64,000 nt of DNA. Origin: Thecamonas trahens ATCC 50062 (lineage: Eukaryota > Apusozoa > Apusomonadida > Apusomonadidae). Shown piece after piece: positions 1 to 9,056 of the stretch (positions are counted from its first letter, which is position 1; every line of letters begins with the position of its first letter). The translations under genes and the position numbers were made by a program. The stretch is taken from assembly GCF_000142905.1 (NCBI RefSeq), contig NW_013657659.1, positions 185,543-249,542 of the forward strand, given 5' to 3'. The notes below the pieces were generated by a model that saw nothing but the letters and a program-made list of their open reading frames with translations, ran no database searches and was not told the DNA's origin.

Positions 1-1
1 T

Positions 2-3000
2 GGAGCCGCACAAACCATTTCTGTTACGTCTACGGAGCTCGGAAACATAGTCATCGTTGACATCGACGGTGATGGCGATGCCGATGTGATGGTTGCTGAC
101 AGGACAACCGGCGCCGTCACCTGGTTCGCCAACCTCGACTCGGTTGGCAGCAGCTGGAGTGGATCTATGGACATTGCGACAGTGGCCGGAGCCAAAACAA
201 TTGGTCTGGGGGATGTCGACGAGGATGGCGACATGGATATGGTTGTCGGAACTGTCGAGGGTGCTGGGGGTAGCCTGCGCTGGTTCGCCAACGTGGATGG
301 AGCTGGAACGATGGCACCGGACCAGGTGCTTGACATCTATGTAGTGGCGAATGCGCTTGCTGTGAGTGACGTCGACAACGACGGGCATGTGGATGTGGCG
401 GTTAACGACGGCAAGACCAACAAGATTGTGATGTACGCCAACCCAGATGGAACCGGAGCTTTTAGACGAGGTGTGTATCTACCAAGCATGTCAACGTCGT
501 TTTTAGGGCGAACCGTTGTTGTTGCTGACGTTGACGGCGACGGCGACGCTGACGTGCTTGTCGGCATGAACCTGTTTTTGTACGTGATTTGGGGGCGGAC
601 GCGATCATGGTACACCGAGTACATGCCTCGTACACTAGAGATTGACAACATGGTGGGCCGATGCGCCGTGGCGCCGCGCAGCGCTGGATGTCTGGCCGAC
701 AACATCCATCGCGCATCGTTGTGCACCCGAGACACGCTGCTACTGGCTGCTGGCAACTACAAGTGCACACGCAACAATCATGTTCGAGTCACGCACGATA
801 TAATCGTTGCTGGGCGCAACAGTACATTCCAATGCGGCAATGACGAGATGCTGTTCATGGTTGGCGATGTGTCGGCGGCGACGGGCAAGACGAGTCGTCT
901 GACCCTGGCGAACATGACAGTGTCGGGGCTGGTAGCGTCGCCAAGTGGCCGCGAAGCCGCGTCAGCAATGTTCCATGTTGAAGGACGCACGGCGACGCTT
1001 GTGCTTGACGGATCGTATGTGATCGGTCTCCGGTCGAAGGTCCGTGTTGCTGTTGCGTTGCAAGAAGGCGGACTTGCTGGGGCGGTCCTTGTGGTCGACG
1101 GCGGAACGCTAATCACCCGCGATTCAACAATCGACTCGTGCTCGGCCGAGCTGCATGGTGGCGCGGTGGTTGCGATGGGCGAGGGAAGCAAGGTCCAGCT
1201 TGTTCGATCGCGAGTCGTCAACTGCGCGGCGGACATTTCCGGCGGCGGTGTGGCGCTGATTTCCGGCGGCCTGCTCGAGGCTAACCAGACCACGTTTGTG
1301 GGTAACGTGGCCAAGGTGGGCTCTGGTGGGGCGGTGAGTGTGGACGCGACGTCAGCGATGTCGATGAGCGATTGTTTTGTGGTGGACAACTCGGCGCCAA
1401 ACGGGATCGGTGGAGGTATGGCGATCCGACCCGGCGGTCGCTCGCACTTTTCGGCGTCGACGATGGCTGACAACTTGGCGCGGATCGGCGGCGCTCTGGG
1501 CGTGGTGCCAGCGACGCTCGATGAGCGAGTTCTTGTAGCTGCAGTGCAGAATGTCGGCGTGGTGCTCGACAGTGAGGTGGTGGTGGACGCGGTAGTGACG
1601 CTGACGGACGTGAGTGTGCGGGGCAACACTGGGTTGATGGCCGGCGGTGGGCTATTGGCGTGCGGAGGCACCGTGCAGATCAAGGGCCAAGGGACCGAGT
1701 GGCGCGACAACAAGCTTGTGTTTGAGACGACCCTGGCATCGTCAGCTGATGGCTTTGTGTGCCTTCCTGAGCAAGTGGGCGCAAGCATGCCATGGATCGA
1801 GGTCGACGACGATGCCGAGGCAGCTGGCGGCGATGCACTAGCCATCCACACCCAGCCGCAAAGGGTCGAATGGACAATGGAGCCGGCGTTGACAACACCG
1901 CTCGGGCAAGAGCTGCAAGGCACTTTTGTGGTTCGCGACGCGTTTGGTGTGGCGGTGTCGTACGCATCTGTTATGGCTGAGGTGGAGGTGGGCGGGGAGG
2001 GCGTGGTCGTTGCCTCAAGCCGTGTCGAGGTCGCGACGTCGGCCGGAGAAGTCTCTCTTCCACTGGGCAGCATGCGATGTGAGGCTGGCGCGGTTGCAGC
2101 GGCGGTGGCGTCGGGCGAGCCGCTGCCTGTGGTACAGGTGACAGTTTCGATTCCTGTGGAAGGAGCCAGGAGCTCCAGCACGGCGGCACCGGCGGTACCG
2201 ACCCTAACCGGCACGAGCGCGATTGCACCATGCCCAATCAACTGGGGCTACCGATCGGGCCTTGCGTTTGTGAATGGCGAGGCGGTAGAGATCGGTGACT
2301 GCTTCCAATGCGCACCGGGCACGTTTACGCTGGCGGAAGCGCTTGAGCCGTGCAGGCCACAGCGGGAGTGCAGCGCGTTTTCAGTGGACGTGCGCGGGCG
2401 GTTCAACTCATCACGAGCAGTGTGTGTGTGTGCGGCCGGCTACACAGTGTCTGGCTACGACAGCGATGGGATTGTGAGCTGCGCGGCGTGCCCACAAGGC
2501 GGGCTCTGTGCCGAGGGCCTTGGCGCGCCTGTGCCCGCACCGGGATTCTACGGCGATACACGCGGAGGTAACGCGACAGTGTTTGTGCGATGCCGGCGGA
2601 AGGAAGGGTGCCCGGGCGGCTCACTGGGGCAGCAGTGCGCGAGCGGGTACACCGGGTACATGTGCAACATCTGCAAGCCGGACTACTACTCCAACTCTGC
2701 AGGCAAGTGCGTGACATGTCCGCCGGCGGCTGTCGGGGTGCTGTTTGGCGCCATTGCAGCGCTGGTAACAATCGGGTGTGCGGCGGCGGTGATGATCGGG
2801 ATCGGCATTGCGCGGACGCGATCCGAGGCCGCGGCGCGGCTGGAGCGGAGCGACAAGGCGACACCCGAGTCGCTGCGCAACCGGGTCCTGCCTGCGAGTC
2901 TCTCGATGGTGCTTGTGGTCTTTCAGGTACTCGGCATTCTGAGCGATGCCGACTTTGGGTGGTCATCGTCGAGTCGGGCGGCGCTAAGCGTGTTCAATGC

Positions 3001-4219
3001 GGCCAACGTGGATGTCAACCTCTTTGCGTCCGAGTGCTCGCTCTCGAGCTTCCACGCCAAGTATGCAGCGAGCGTGGCGCTGCCGCTGATGGTGATGGCG
3101 GTGGTGATGATTGGGCTCGTGGGGCTCAAGTACTGGGCGCAGCGTGGGCTGGATCTGTTCGGGCTCGACGAGCTCAAGTTTATGCGGATCAAGACGCTTG
3201 TGGACGCGGCGTTGTTTACGGTTGCGCCGCTGCTGTACATTCCGATGGCGCGGGCGGCGTTTGTCATGTTTGATTGCACGCGGCTGCCGAACGGGGCGTT
3301 TGTACTCGACGTGGATCCGGGCGTGTCGTGCTTTGACGCGAAGTGGTTGAGCGTGCTGCCTGTGGGCGTGCTCAGCCTTGTATGCTACGTCTTTGGCGTG
3401 CCGGCGTACTTTCTGTGGTGCCTGGTCCAGCATCGGCACAACTTGCTTGAAGCAGCAACGTTTGCGCAGTTTGGGGCGCTGTACAAGCTGTACCGCATGC
3501 GGTACTCGTGGGGCGGGGTGGCTGATCTGGGCAAGCGGCTTGCGATTGTGATTGCAGCCATTTTCATGTCCGAGTACCAGCTTGCGCAGATTGGGCTTCT
3601 CCTCGCGGTCTTGCTTGTCTCGCTTGTAGTGGTCAACCGGCTGCAGCCGTACTACTATCCGCTGTACAACGGAGTGGACTTTCGCCTAACGGCGATGCTT
3701 GTGGTAGTGCTCTTGCTGGGCGGAGCGAGCTATGCGGAGCGGTCGAGTCCCGGCGAGGCGCAGACGATGGTGTTTGCGGGCGTGGTCCTTGCGTTGGTGG
3801 CACTGATGGGCGTGGCGGTCCACTCTGTAGTGATGGACGTCGTCCAGATCTCACTGGCAAAGCAGGGCAAGTACTCTGCGGCGCGGGATCGGGTGCACCA
3901 GCTGGCGATGGCGATTGAGCGCGAGATGGTGGACATGGACGCAGAGCTCGCGCCTGTGGCGCAGTCTGCGATCGAGGGCTTTACTGCCGAGGCGCCTGTG
4001 CGGGTCCACCGGTCGGACAGCATCTCGCTCGACTTTCTTGCCGAGCGCAAGGGCTCGCTCTCGATGATGGGCACGGCCTTTACCGACTCTGACGCACTCG
4101 ACATTGAGCTGGACTCGCTCGCGCACGTGGCGCTGGGATCGTCTACCACGCCGCGGCCGGCGTCGTCGGCGTCGACGTTTTGCCTCGAGTCTGGTTCGGA
4201 CGATGCCGATGTGGTGTAG
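2..4219 (+). CDS. Giant FG-GAP / beta-helix / GCC2-GCC3 multi-pass membrane receptor, 5' partial
   Basis: The frame is open to the left edge, so the start codon lies outside the window. Visible order: FG-GAP/VCBS repeats with calcium-type DxDxDGDxD loops (bases 2-600); a parallel beta-helix-like region rich in GG and short strands (700-1700); a cysteine-rich ephrin-receptor-like GCC2/GCC3 region with motifs such as CFQCAPGTF and GYTGYMCNICKPDYY (2220-2715); then about eight to nine hydrophobic helices (2720-3860) and a cytoplasmic tail with low-complexity S/D-rich end. The extracellular part is a typical adhesion or ligand-binding stalk by family knowledge; the ligand is unknown. The membrane region shares FNAxNxDxxLFAxEC, LFDCTxLPNG and a YKLYxxR block with the gene at 17304-23390, so the two are paralogues. 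No kinase domain is present despite the ephrin-like label. It converges on the demethylase gene with 61 bp between stops. Confidence 0.85.
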   Translation, partial: GAAQTISVTSTELGNIVIVDIDGDGDADVMVADRTTGAVTWFANLDSVGSSWSGSMDIATVAGAKTIGLGDVDEDGDMDMVVGTVEGAGGSLRWFANVDGAGTMAPDQVLDIYVVANALAVSDVDNDGHVDVAVNDGKTNKIVMYANPDGTGAFRRGVYLPSMSTSFLGRTVVVADVDGDGDADVLVGMNLFLYVIWGRTRSWYTEYMPRTLEIDNMVGRCAVAPRSAGCLADNIHRASLCTRDTLLLAAGNYKCTRNNHVRVTHDIIVAGRNSTFQCGNDEMLFMVGDVSAATGKTSRLTLANMTVSGLVASPSGREAASAMFHVEGRTATLVLDGSYVIGLRSKVRVAVALQEGGLAGAVLVVDGGTLITRDSTIDSCSAELHGGAVVAMGEGSKVQLVRSRVVNCAADISGGGVALISGGLLEANQTTFVGNVAKVGSGGAVSVDATSAMSMSDCFVVDNSAPNGIGGGMAIRPGGRSHFSASTMADNLARIGGALGVVPATLDERVLVAAVQNVGVVLDSEVVVDAVVTLTDVSVRGNTGLMAGGGLLACGGTVQIKGQGTEWRDNKLVFETTLASSADGFVCLPEQVGASMPWIEVDDDAEAAGGDALAIHTQPQRVEWTMEPALTTPLGQELQGTFVVRDAFGVAVSYASVMAEVEVGGEGVVVASSRVEVATSAGEVSLPLGSMRCEAGAVAAAVASGEPLPVVQVTVSIPVEGARSSSTAAPAVPTLTGTSAIAPCPINWGYRSGLAFVNGEAVEIGDCFQCAPGTFTLAEALEPCRPQRECSAFSVDVRGRFNSSRAVCVCAAGYTVSGYDSDGIVSCAACPQGGLCAEGLGAPVPAPGFYGDTRGGNATVFVRCRRKEGCPGGSLGQQCASGYTGYMCNICKPDYYSNSAGKCVTCPPAAVGVLFGAIAALVTIGCAAAVMIGIGIARTRSEAAARLERSDKATPESLRNRVLPASLSMVLVVFQVLGILSDADFGWSSSSRAALSVFNAANVDVNLFASECSLSSFHAKYAASVALPLMVMAVVMIGLVGLKYWAQRGLDLFGLDELKFMRIKTLVDAALFTVAPLLYIPMARAAFVMFDCTRLPNGAFVLDVDPGVSCFDAKWLSVLPVGVLSLVCYVFGVPAYFLWCLVQHRHNLLEAATFAQFGALYKLYRMRYSWGGVADLGKRLAIVIAAIFMSEYQLAQIGLLLAVLLVSLVVVNRLQPYYYPLYNGVDFRLTAMLVVVLLLGGASYAERSSPGEAQTMVFAGVVLALVALMGVAVHSVVMDVVQISLAKQGKYSAARDRVHQLAMAIEREMVDMDAELAPVAQSAIEGFTAEAPVRVHRSDSISLDFLAERKGSLSMMGTAFTDSDALDIELDSLAHVALGSSTTPRPASSASTFCLESGSDDADVV

Positions 4220-4280
4220 CGGCCTTGGCTCGAAGGCTCGATCAAATACAAACAGGAGCGGAGCGAAGCAGAGTAGAGTG

Positions 4281-5888
4281 CTACGACGGTGGGAGGCGGG
4301 AGGGCGAGAAGCGAGCGACGAGGGCGAGGGCGACGCCGAGGGTGGCTGGGTCGGAGAGCACGTCGCGAGCGCGCGGCGAGGGGTCAAGCTCGGGCGCGGG
4401 AGATGCAACAAGGGCAGCCAGCGGAGCGATGAGGGGCAGAATGTTGAAGAGGCGAGTGGCGAGGTGCGAGGGCGAGCCGAGGTGGGCGCGCGGCGAGGGC
4501 GGCGAGAGGAGGTAGGGGGCGAGTGCAGCGGCGAGTGCGACGGCCTCGGTCTCTGCGGGCGGGGCGGCGTGCTTCTTGCGCTTGCGCGGGTGCATGTAAC
4601 CTCCAGAGATTTCCTCTTCGGCGTCGTCGTCGAGAACAGGGATGGCGGTAGGGAGCGAGGCCGAGGCGGCGACCGAGTGCGGCGAGGGCGGGCCCGAGCG
4701 GGGACGCTTACGCGAGGCCGAGGGCGGCGGCGGCGGGGCAAAGAGCGGCGAGACGTCGACGCGGACCGAGTCGGGGCGACAGAGGCAGGGGCGGGCGGCG
4801 AGGGCGTGCTCGAGCCAGCCGACGTTAGCAAAGTTGACCGATTCGGCGAGGTTGAGGCCGCAGTTGAAGCCGGCGTGGTAGGCACCGGCTAGGGTGACGA
4901 CGAGCTCGCCGGCGCGGTGATAGACGCGGGTGTAGGGGATGTTCTCGCGGTCGAGGACGGAGGGGGCAACGACGCACGACTTGTGGCGGAGAAACTCGCG
5001 GCAGGCGTCGGCCTCGCGCGGGAAGAGCTTGCGCATGAGGACCTCAAACTTGTGCTGAGCTGACGGCGGGACGACGTACCAAACCTTGGGTGCGCCGAGC
5101 ACAATGGCGTTGACCGAGTACGCGTTGGCGTCCTCGAGGTGCCAGGCAAACATGGCGCCAAACATGCCGGCGTAGAGCATGGGCGTGGTGACGCCGAGCA
5201 TGCCGTCGGTCCCAAGCGCGTCGTGGTTGAGTAGCGAGCGCATCTCGGGGAGCGAGAACGGAACGCCCGGCTCAAAGAGTGATCCCGGGACGTCTGCGCC
5301 GTATGTCGGCGAGCGGCCGCGGATGCGGCGCCAAAAGTGGGCTTCGAGCGCCTTGATCTGGGCGTCGGAGAGCGGGAGCGAGGGCAGCGAGTTGGCGGAT
5401 GACGACGCAGACGACGGGCTCTCCCGAGCAGCCGGGCTCGATGACAAAGGTAGATCCTTTGGACGAGTCCGGGCATCGTACTTTGCAGCCTGTGCGGCAA
5501 AGGCCGACCACGACTTTGAGGCCTTGGGCTCGTGACGGACGACGTACACGCCCTTTGCACCGGTGACCGACTGGAGAATGGGCGTGCGAATGCGGAGGCC
5601 AGCGACACGAGCGAGCAGAGGCTCCGACACAGCATCGAGTGAGTGCGGATGCGACGAGAGCGTTGTCATTTCAGGCTTTCCACCACCACTGCCACTGCCT
5701 CCCTTTGGAGGGAGGGACTCCAAGCCGAGGGGAGACCAGCCAGGCGGAGCCACCACCTTGAGCACACCCCTTGCCCTCACAGCAGGAGCATGTTCCACCG
5801 TAGCGATGTATGCAGCAAAGTTGGGGTATGCCGCAAGGTCTGCGGCCGAGGGGCGAAAGATGCATGACTCCGGGAGGGGTACCTCCAT
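4281..5888 (-). CDS. JmjN/JmjC histone lysine demethylase, KDM4-like
   Basis: 535 aa, no intron. A JmjN domain fills residues 1-51 (FRPSAADLAAYPNFAAYI, then KVVAPPGW). The JmjC domain runs about 210-375. The Fe(II) ligands are visible as H250 and E252 in FAWHLED and H338 in AGAYHAGFN. The KDM4 zinc site is also conserved: C296 and H302 in ACREFLRHK, C368 and C370 in RPCLC. Family knowledge: a 2-oxoglutarate-dependent nuclear demethylase of trimethylated H3K9 and/or H3K36. The C-terminal ~150 residues are low-complexity and basic, with a KRKKH motif that could serve as a nuclear signal. There is no PHD or Tudor domain, unlike animal KDM4A-C. The start is the first ATG and gives an intact JmjN. 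Divergent partner is SmD3, across a region that holds the assembly gap. Confidence 0.9.
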   Translation of the reverse strand: MEVPLPESCIFRPSAADLAAYPNFAAYIATVEHAPAVRARGVLKVVAPPGWSPLGLESLPPKGGSGSGGGKPEMTTLSSHPHSLDAVSEPLLARVAGLRIRTPILQSVTGAKGVYVVRHEPKASKSWSAFAAQAAKYDARTRPKDLPLSSSPAARESPSSASSSANSLPSLPLSDAQIKALEAHFWRRIRGRSPTYGADVPGSLFEPGVPFSLPEMRSLLNHDALGTDGMLGVTTPMLYAGMFGAMFAWHLEDANAYSVNAIVLGAPKVWYVVPPSAQHKFEVLMRKLFPREADACREFLRHKSCVVAPSVLDRENIPYTRVYHRAGELVVTLAGAYHAGFNCGLNLAESVNFANVGWLEHALAARPCLCRPDSVRVDVSPLFAPPPPPSASRKRPRSGPPSPHSVAASASLPTAIPVLDDDAEEEISGGYMHPRKRKKHAAPPAETEAVALAAALAPYLLSPPSPRAHLGSPSHLATRLFNILPLIAPLAALVASPAPELDPSPRARDVLSDPATLGVALALVARFSPSRLPPS

Positions 5889-6387
5889 GAGGGGGGGGTG
5901 GGGGGGGAGGGAGGGGTGTGTGACGGTTGGCGGAGAGGGAGGAAGGAGGGGGGNNNNNNNNNNNNNNNNNNNNNNNNNNNNNNNNNNNNNNNNNNNNNNN
6001 NNNNNNNNNNNNNNNNNNNNNNNNNNNNNNNNNNNNNNNNNNNNNNNNNNNNNGGGGGGGGAGGTGTGTGTGTGTGTGCGTGTGTGTGTATGGGTAGTGT
6101 GTGTGTGGGATGGTGATGTGAAGGTGATGATGGTGATGGTGATGGGATGATGGTGATGGTGGTGATGGTGGTGTTGGTGGTGTGGCTGTGAGTGCGACTT
6201 GGCAGGAGCAGGGCCACTGGCAGGGGGGGATGGGTACGTAGCCTACGACAGCATTCGGCACAGCCCGCCCCACCTCCACCCACCTCACCCCACCCCACCC
6301 CAACTCCACCACCCCTCACCCCCTCACCCCCCCCCACCCCCACCCCCTCCCTCCCCTCCCCTCCCCCTACCTTTCCCCCACACAACC
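5889..6387. promoter_or_regulatory. Divergent intergenic region with assembly gap and composition switch
   Basis: This separates the demethylase and SmD3 starts. It is G-rich on the + strand up to about 6240, with GT and GATG microsatellites at 6060-6180, then C-rich (CCACC, CCCCA) from about 6260 to the SmD3 ATG. The 100-N gap lies inside. No gene was found. It is probably a shared bidirectional promoter plus both leaders, by inference from position. Confidence 0.5.
5954..6053. other. Assembly gap, 100 N
   Basis: Exactly 100 N flanked on both sides by G homopolymers. The true length is probably unknown and the break was probably caused by the G-rich run. Confidence 0.99.
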
Positions 6388-6842
6388 ATGGCCTCCCACG
6401 GTGTGCCCATCAAGCTCCTCCATGAAGCCGAAGGTACGCCCTCTCTCTCTCTCCCCCCCCCTCCCCTCCCTCCCCTCCCTCCCCTCCTCCATACTCACTA
6501 TCTCTTGTATGTACACACGTATGTATATGTGTCTGGGTGTTTCTCTCTCTCTCTCTCTGTGTGTGTGTAGGCCACAAGGTGACGCTGGAGACAAAGGCCG
6601 GTGACGTCTATCGCGGGCTGCTCGACGAGGCCGACGACTCGATGAACGTCTTCCTCAAGGAGGTGGTCAAGCGGGCCAAGGACGGATCAAAGTCGTCGCT
6701 GGGATCGGCCTTTATTCGTGGCTCGCAGGTCCGCTACGTCATCCTCCCCTCCATTCTCACCCACGCGCCCATGCTCCGTCGCATGGACAAGGCCAACAAC
6801 ATCGGCCTCGGCATCTCCCAGCCGCCCTCGGCCCGTCAGTAG
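6388..6842 (+). CDS. SNRPD3: Small nuclear ribonucleoprotein SmD3
   Basis: Two exons, 6388..6433 and 6571..6842, give 105 aa. The 137-bp intron starts GTACGC, ends GTGTAG and splits a glycine codon in the N-terminal HEAEGHKVT motif, which is the expected SmD3 sequence. Sm1 motif: KVTLETKAGDVYRGLL followed by the D/N-rich turn of DDSMNVFL. Sm2 motif: FIRGSQVRYVILP, followed by APMLRRMDK as in SmD3 of other eukaryotes. Known role: one of seven Sm proteins forming the ring on U1, U2, U4 and U5 snRNA. The C-terminus is short and lacks the long RG tail of animal SmD3. Without splicing the reading frame is broken, so the intron call is firm. Confidence 0.95.
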
Positions 6843-7633
6843 CTGGCTTCTCTCCCGCCGCACGCCGGCTCACATCCTTGCACTTGCATCTGTCCACCTG
6901 GAGCCCCTTCGATGAGGTGATGGAGGATGGCAAGCAGGTGCCGCCGACGAGTCGTCTGCTAGCCACATCGACGATCGGCTCATCGCCACTCTGTACCACC
7001 CCTAATGACACACCACAAATACCGCCATTGGGCCCTGTCCACCCCTCCCTCCTCTCTAGTCCGAGCCCTTGCCTTATGATCCCTCTCCCGTGAGAACCTC
7101 AACCTCGATGCTTCCTCCATCACCCCGCCTCCAAACCTGAGCGATGCGGCTGGCACGCGACCATGCCAACAGCTCCGATGGCGTCGATACAATCAGCGCC
7201 GGAGAAGCGGAAAGTCGCCCACGCACCCTTTGATGATGAGGTGCGACGACGGCGACGTACGGCCCTCTGGGCGCTCGTGTGTACGTGAGCGTGCGGCTGT
7301 GGCTCATGTTCCTGCGGGTGACCGTGCCAATCGGCACGAAACGCAGGGACTGAAGGCCAGCGCAGTACATGCGAGGAAATCTCAAGTCGTCGAGCCAGCC
7401 GAGCACCCCGCTTGGCGGCAGTTGAGGGTGTTCTCCACTCCATCCGGCTCAGATTTGGTCAGTTGGGTGTTCTCCACTCCATCCGGCTCAGATTTGGTCA
7501 GTTGCGTTGGGCTGACGCCACACCATGTCACGCCATTATCCATTCCGTTCCCTCGGCACGCCCCTCCCGCACCCGCTCTCAGCGCCACCACAGAGAGATC
7601 GCACACTCAACTCTCAAGCACTTTTGCACCACC
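6843..7633. other. Intergenic region between SmD3 and lipocalin, no confident gene
   Basis: About 790 bp. It contains a 39-bp tandem duplication (7426-7503). A possible upstream coding path exists: ATG at 7163, a GTACGT donor at 7281, a CAG acceptor ending 7346, then a frame that stays open into the lipocalin. Its codon content is unconvincing and the lipocalin has its own ATG and signal peptide, so I treat the path as chance. No tRNA or other RNA gene was recognised. Confidence 0.4.
7426..7503. repeat. 39-bp tandem duplication, two copies
   Basis: Two adjacent copies of a 39-bp unit beginning GGGTGTTCTCCACTCC (7426-7464 and 7465-7503). The length is a multiple of three and the + frame is open, giving a 13-residue repeat if translated. 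It lies about 130 bp upstream of the lipocalin start. Confidence 0.9.
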
Positions 7634-8311
7634 ATGTCCCCTATCATCTACCTGGCGGTCACTGTGGTCGTCCTCGTTGTCACCTGCCCCGTCAACTCGA
7701 ACGGATTCTCCTGCCCCAAGGTCCCCACCAACGATACGGTTGACCTGGAGGCCTACATGGGGTACGTTTCCTCGGCGTTTCTTTTTTTCGGCCACGTGCG
7801 ACTCCTCGTCATCACCCGTGTCACACTCACCGACGGAGCGATGGACTTGCGCAGAACGTGGTACCAGATCGCGACCAATGCTGCGTTCCAGAAGAAGTTT
7901 GAAAAGGGCCTTGTGTGCGAGACGGCCGAGTACACACTCGAGCCGTCCGGCACTGTCAAGGTCAACAACTCGGGCCGCATCGACTCGGTTTCTGGCCCGC
8001 TCAAGTCGGCCATCGGCAAGGCTGTTCAGGTCTCCGGCGGCAAGCTCAAGGTCTCGTTCTTCCTCGACATCTTCGGCCCGTACTGGATCACCCAGCTCTA
8101 CGGCGACGCTGCATCTGGCTACTCGGTTGCAGTCATCTGGTCGTGCGAGGAGAAGTTTGGCATTGGCGAGCGCGACCTGTGGATCCTCTCCCGCACGCCG
8201 CAGCTCCCTGCCGATCTCCAGCCGGCGCACCTCTACGACGTCGCCCGCGGCATGGGCATCGACGTCGAAAGCCTCGACATGGTCCCCACCCTCCAGGCCG
8301 GGTGCTGGTGA
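7634..8311 (+). CDS. Secreted lipocalin (apolipoprotein D / Blc-like)
   Basis: Exons 7634..7761 and 7855..8311 encode 194 aa. The 93-bp intron (GTACGT...GCGCAG) is a multiple of three and can be read through, but removing it rebuilds the lipocalin signature DLEAYMGTWYQIA, with the family GxW motif. Residues 1-22 form a signal peptide. Later blocks fit the eight-stranded barrel, including SAEYTL-like and WILSRTPQLP segments; the latter resembles the WVLSRTP strand of ApoD/Blc proteins. A cysteine near the extreme C-terminus could pair with an internal one. Family role: binding of small hydrophobic molecules outside the cell or at membranes; the ligand cannot be told. A degenerate transposon begins about 60 bp downstream. 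Confidence 0.85.
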   Translation: MSPIIYLAVTVVVLVVTCPVNSNGFSCPKVPTNDTVDLEAYMGYVSSAFLFFGHVRLLVITRVTLTDGAMDLRRTWYQIATNAAFQKKFEKGLVCETAEYTLEPSGTVKVNNSGRIDSVSGPLKSAIGKAVQVSGGKLKVSFFLDIFGPYWITQLYGDAASGYSVAVIWSCEEKFGIGERDLWILSRTPQLPADLQPAHLYDVARGMGIDVESLDMVPTLQAGCW

Positions 8312-8374
8312 GCATGCCCCGAGCCACAGTGGTAAACTGAAGATCTGCGACTTGGCGCGCACCAGTGGCAGTCT

Positions 8375-9056
8375 ATCCCTTGGAACGGTCGTTCGGACGC
8401 GTTGTCGCGCATCTCAAAGTGAACAATTCGATGATGCTTGACTTCAAGGTCACCGGCCGACGCTGCGCGACGCATGCGTGGCCTGCGGCTTGAGGCGGGA
8501 GGCGCGCCCGATGCGTGATCGCTGCCGACACGTAGATGCCTGCCTGAAGAATGCCCGAGCTGCCGTCACGGTGACAGACGCCTGGGAGCATGGGCAAGGC
8601 ACGCGATGTGCCGTACGGTGCCGATCCGGAGGACCGGCGGGCGCGGACGGTGCGGAGCCTGTCGTTGATGGCCCCGACGACCGGGAAGGAGAGCATGACA
8701 TAGTTGAACACAGCGGCCAGAGGGGAGAGCGCGAGGACGTCTTACGACGGACGAGCTTGCCGGTCGGCGTGGCCGCGCAAGCGGTGGATTCTGGACGCCG
8801 CGTATGCGCTCTACGCTGATGCGAGCCCACGCCCCACCATGACTTGCGTGGCTTTTCTCTACGACATCATCGACGCCCTCGCCGCCAGCGCCGACGCCGT
8901 CAGCTCCGCGCCGTCGCGCAAGCGTCCCTCTGCAGCGGCTGCTCGTCATCATCACTTTCTCCAGCGAGCCGCCGTGCGACGAGACTGCCTCGCCTGTCGT
9001 GGAGCGCGTCTTGCGCGATGGACAAAATAGTCCTTTTCGTACCGTAAAGGGTTTAA
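8375..9056. mobile_element. Degenerate transposable-element copy 1 (longer relative of the element at 54286)
   Basis: From about 8378 to 8640 this region matches the reverse complement of the element at 54286-54612 almost base for base, with a few frameshifting indels (for example the shared stretch CGGACGCGTTGTCGCGCATC). The right end, CGTACCGTAAAGGGTTTAA (9038-9056), matches the terminal inverted repeat of the other copy. The left terminal repeat is eroded (ATCCCTTGGAACGGTC at 8375-8390). It carries about 390 bp of internal sequence absent from copy 2, with short open frames containing CxxC motifs but no recognisable intact transposase. It looks like a decayed DNA transposon derivative. Confidence 0.65.

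Noticed and set aside
778-2241. Long antisense open frame (487 aa) inside the first receptor
   Set aside because: It is a by-product of GC-rich codon use on the other strand: low-complexity Pro/Thr/Ser composition, no domain, no matching start context.
3851-4885. Open frame of 344 aa overlapping the 3' ends of the receptor and demethylase
   Set aside because: It is the antisense or shifted frame of both genes, with Arg-rich low complexity.
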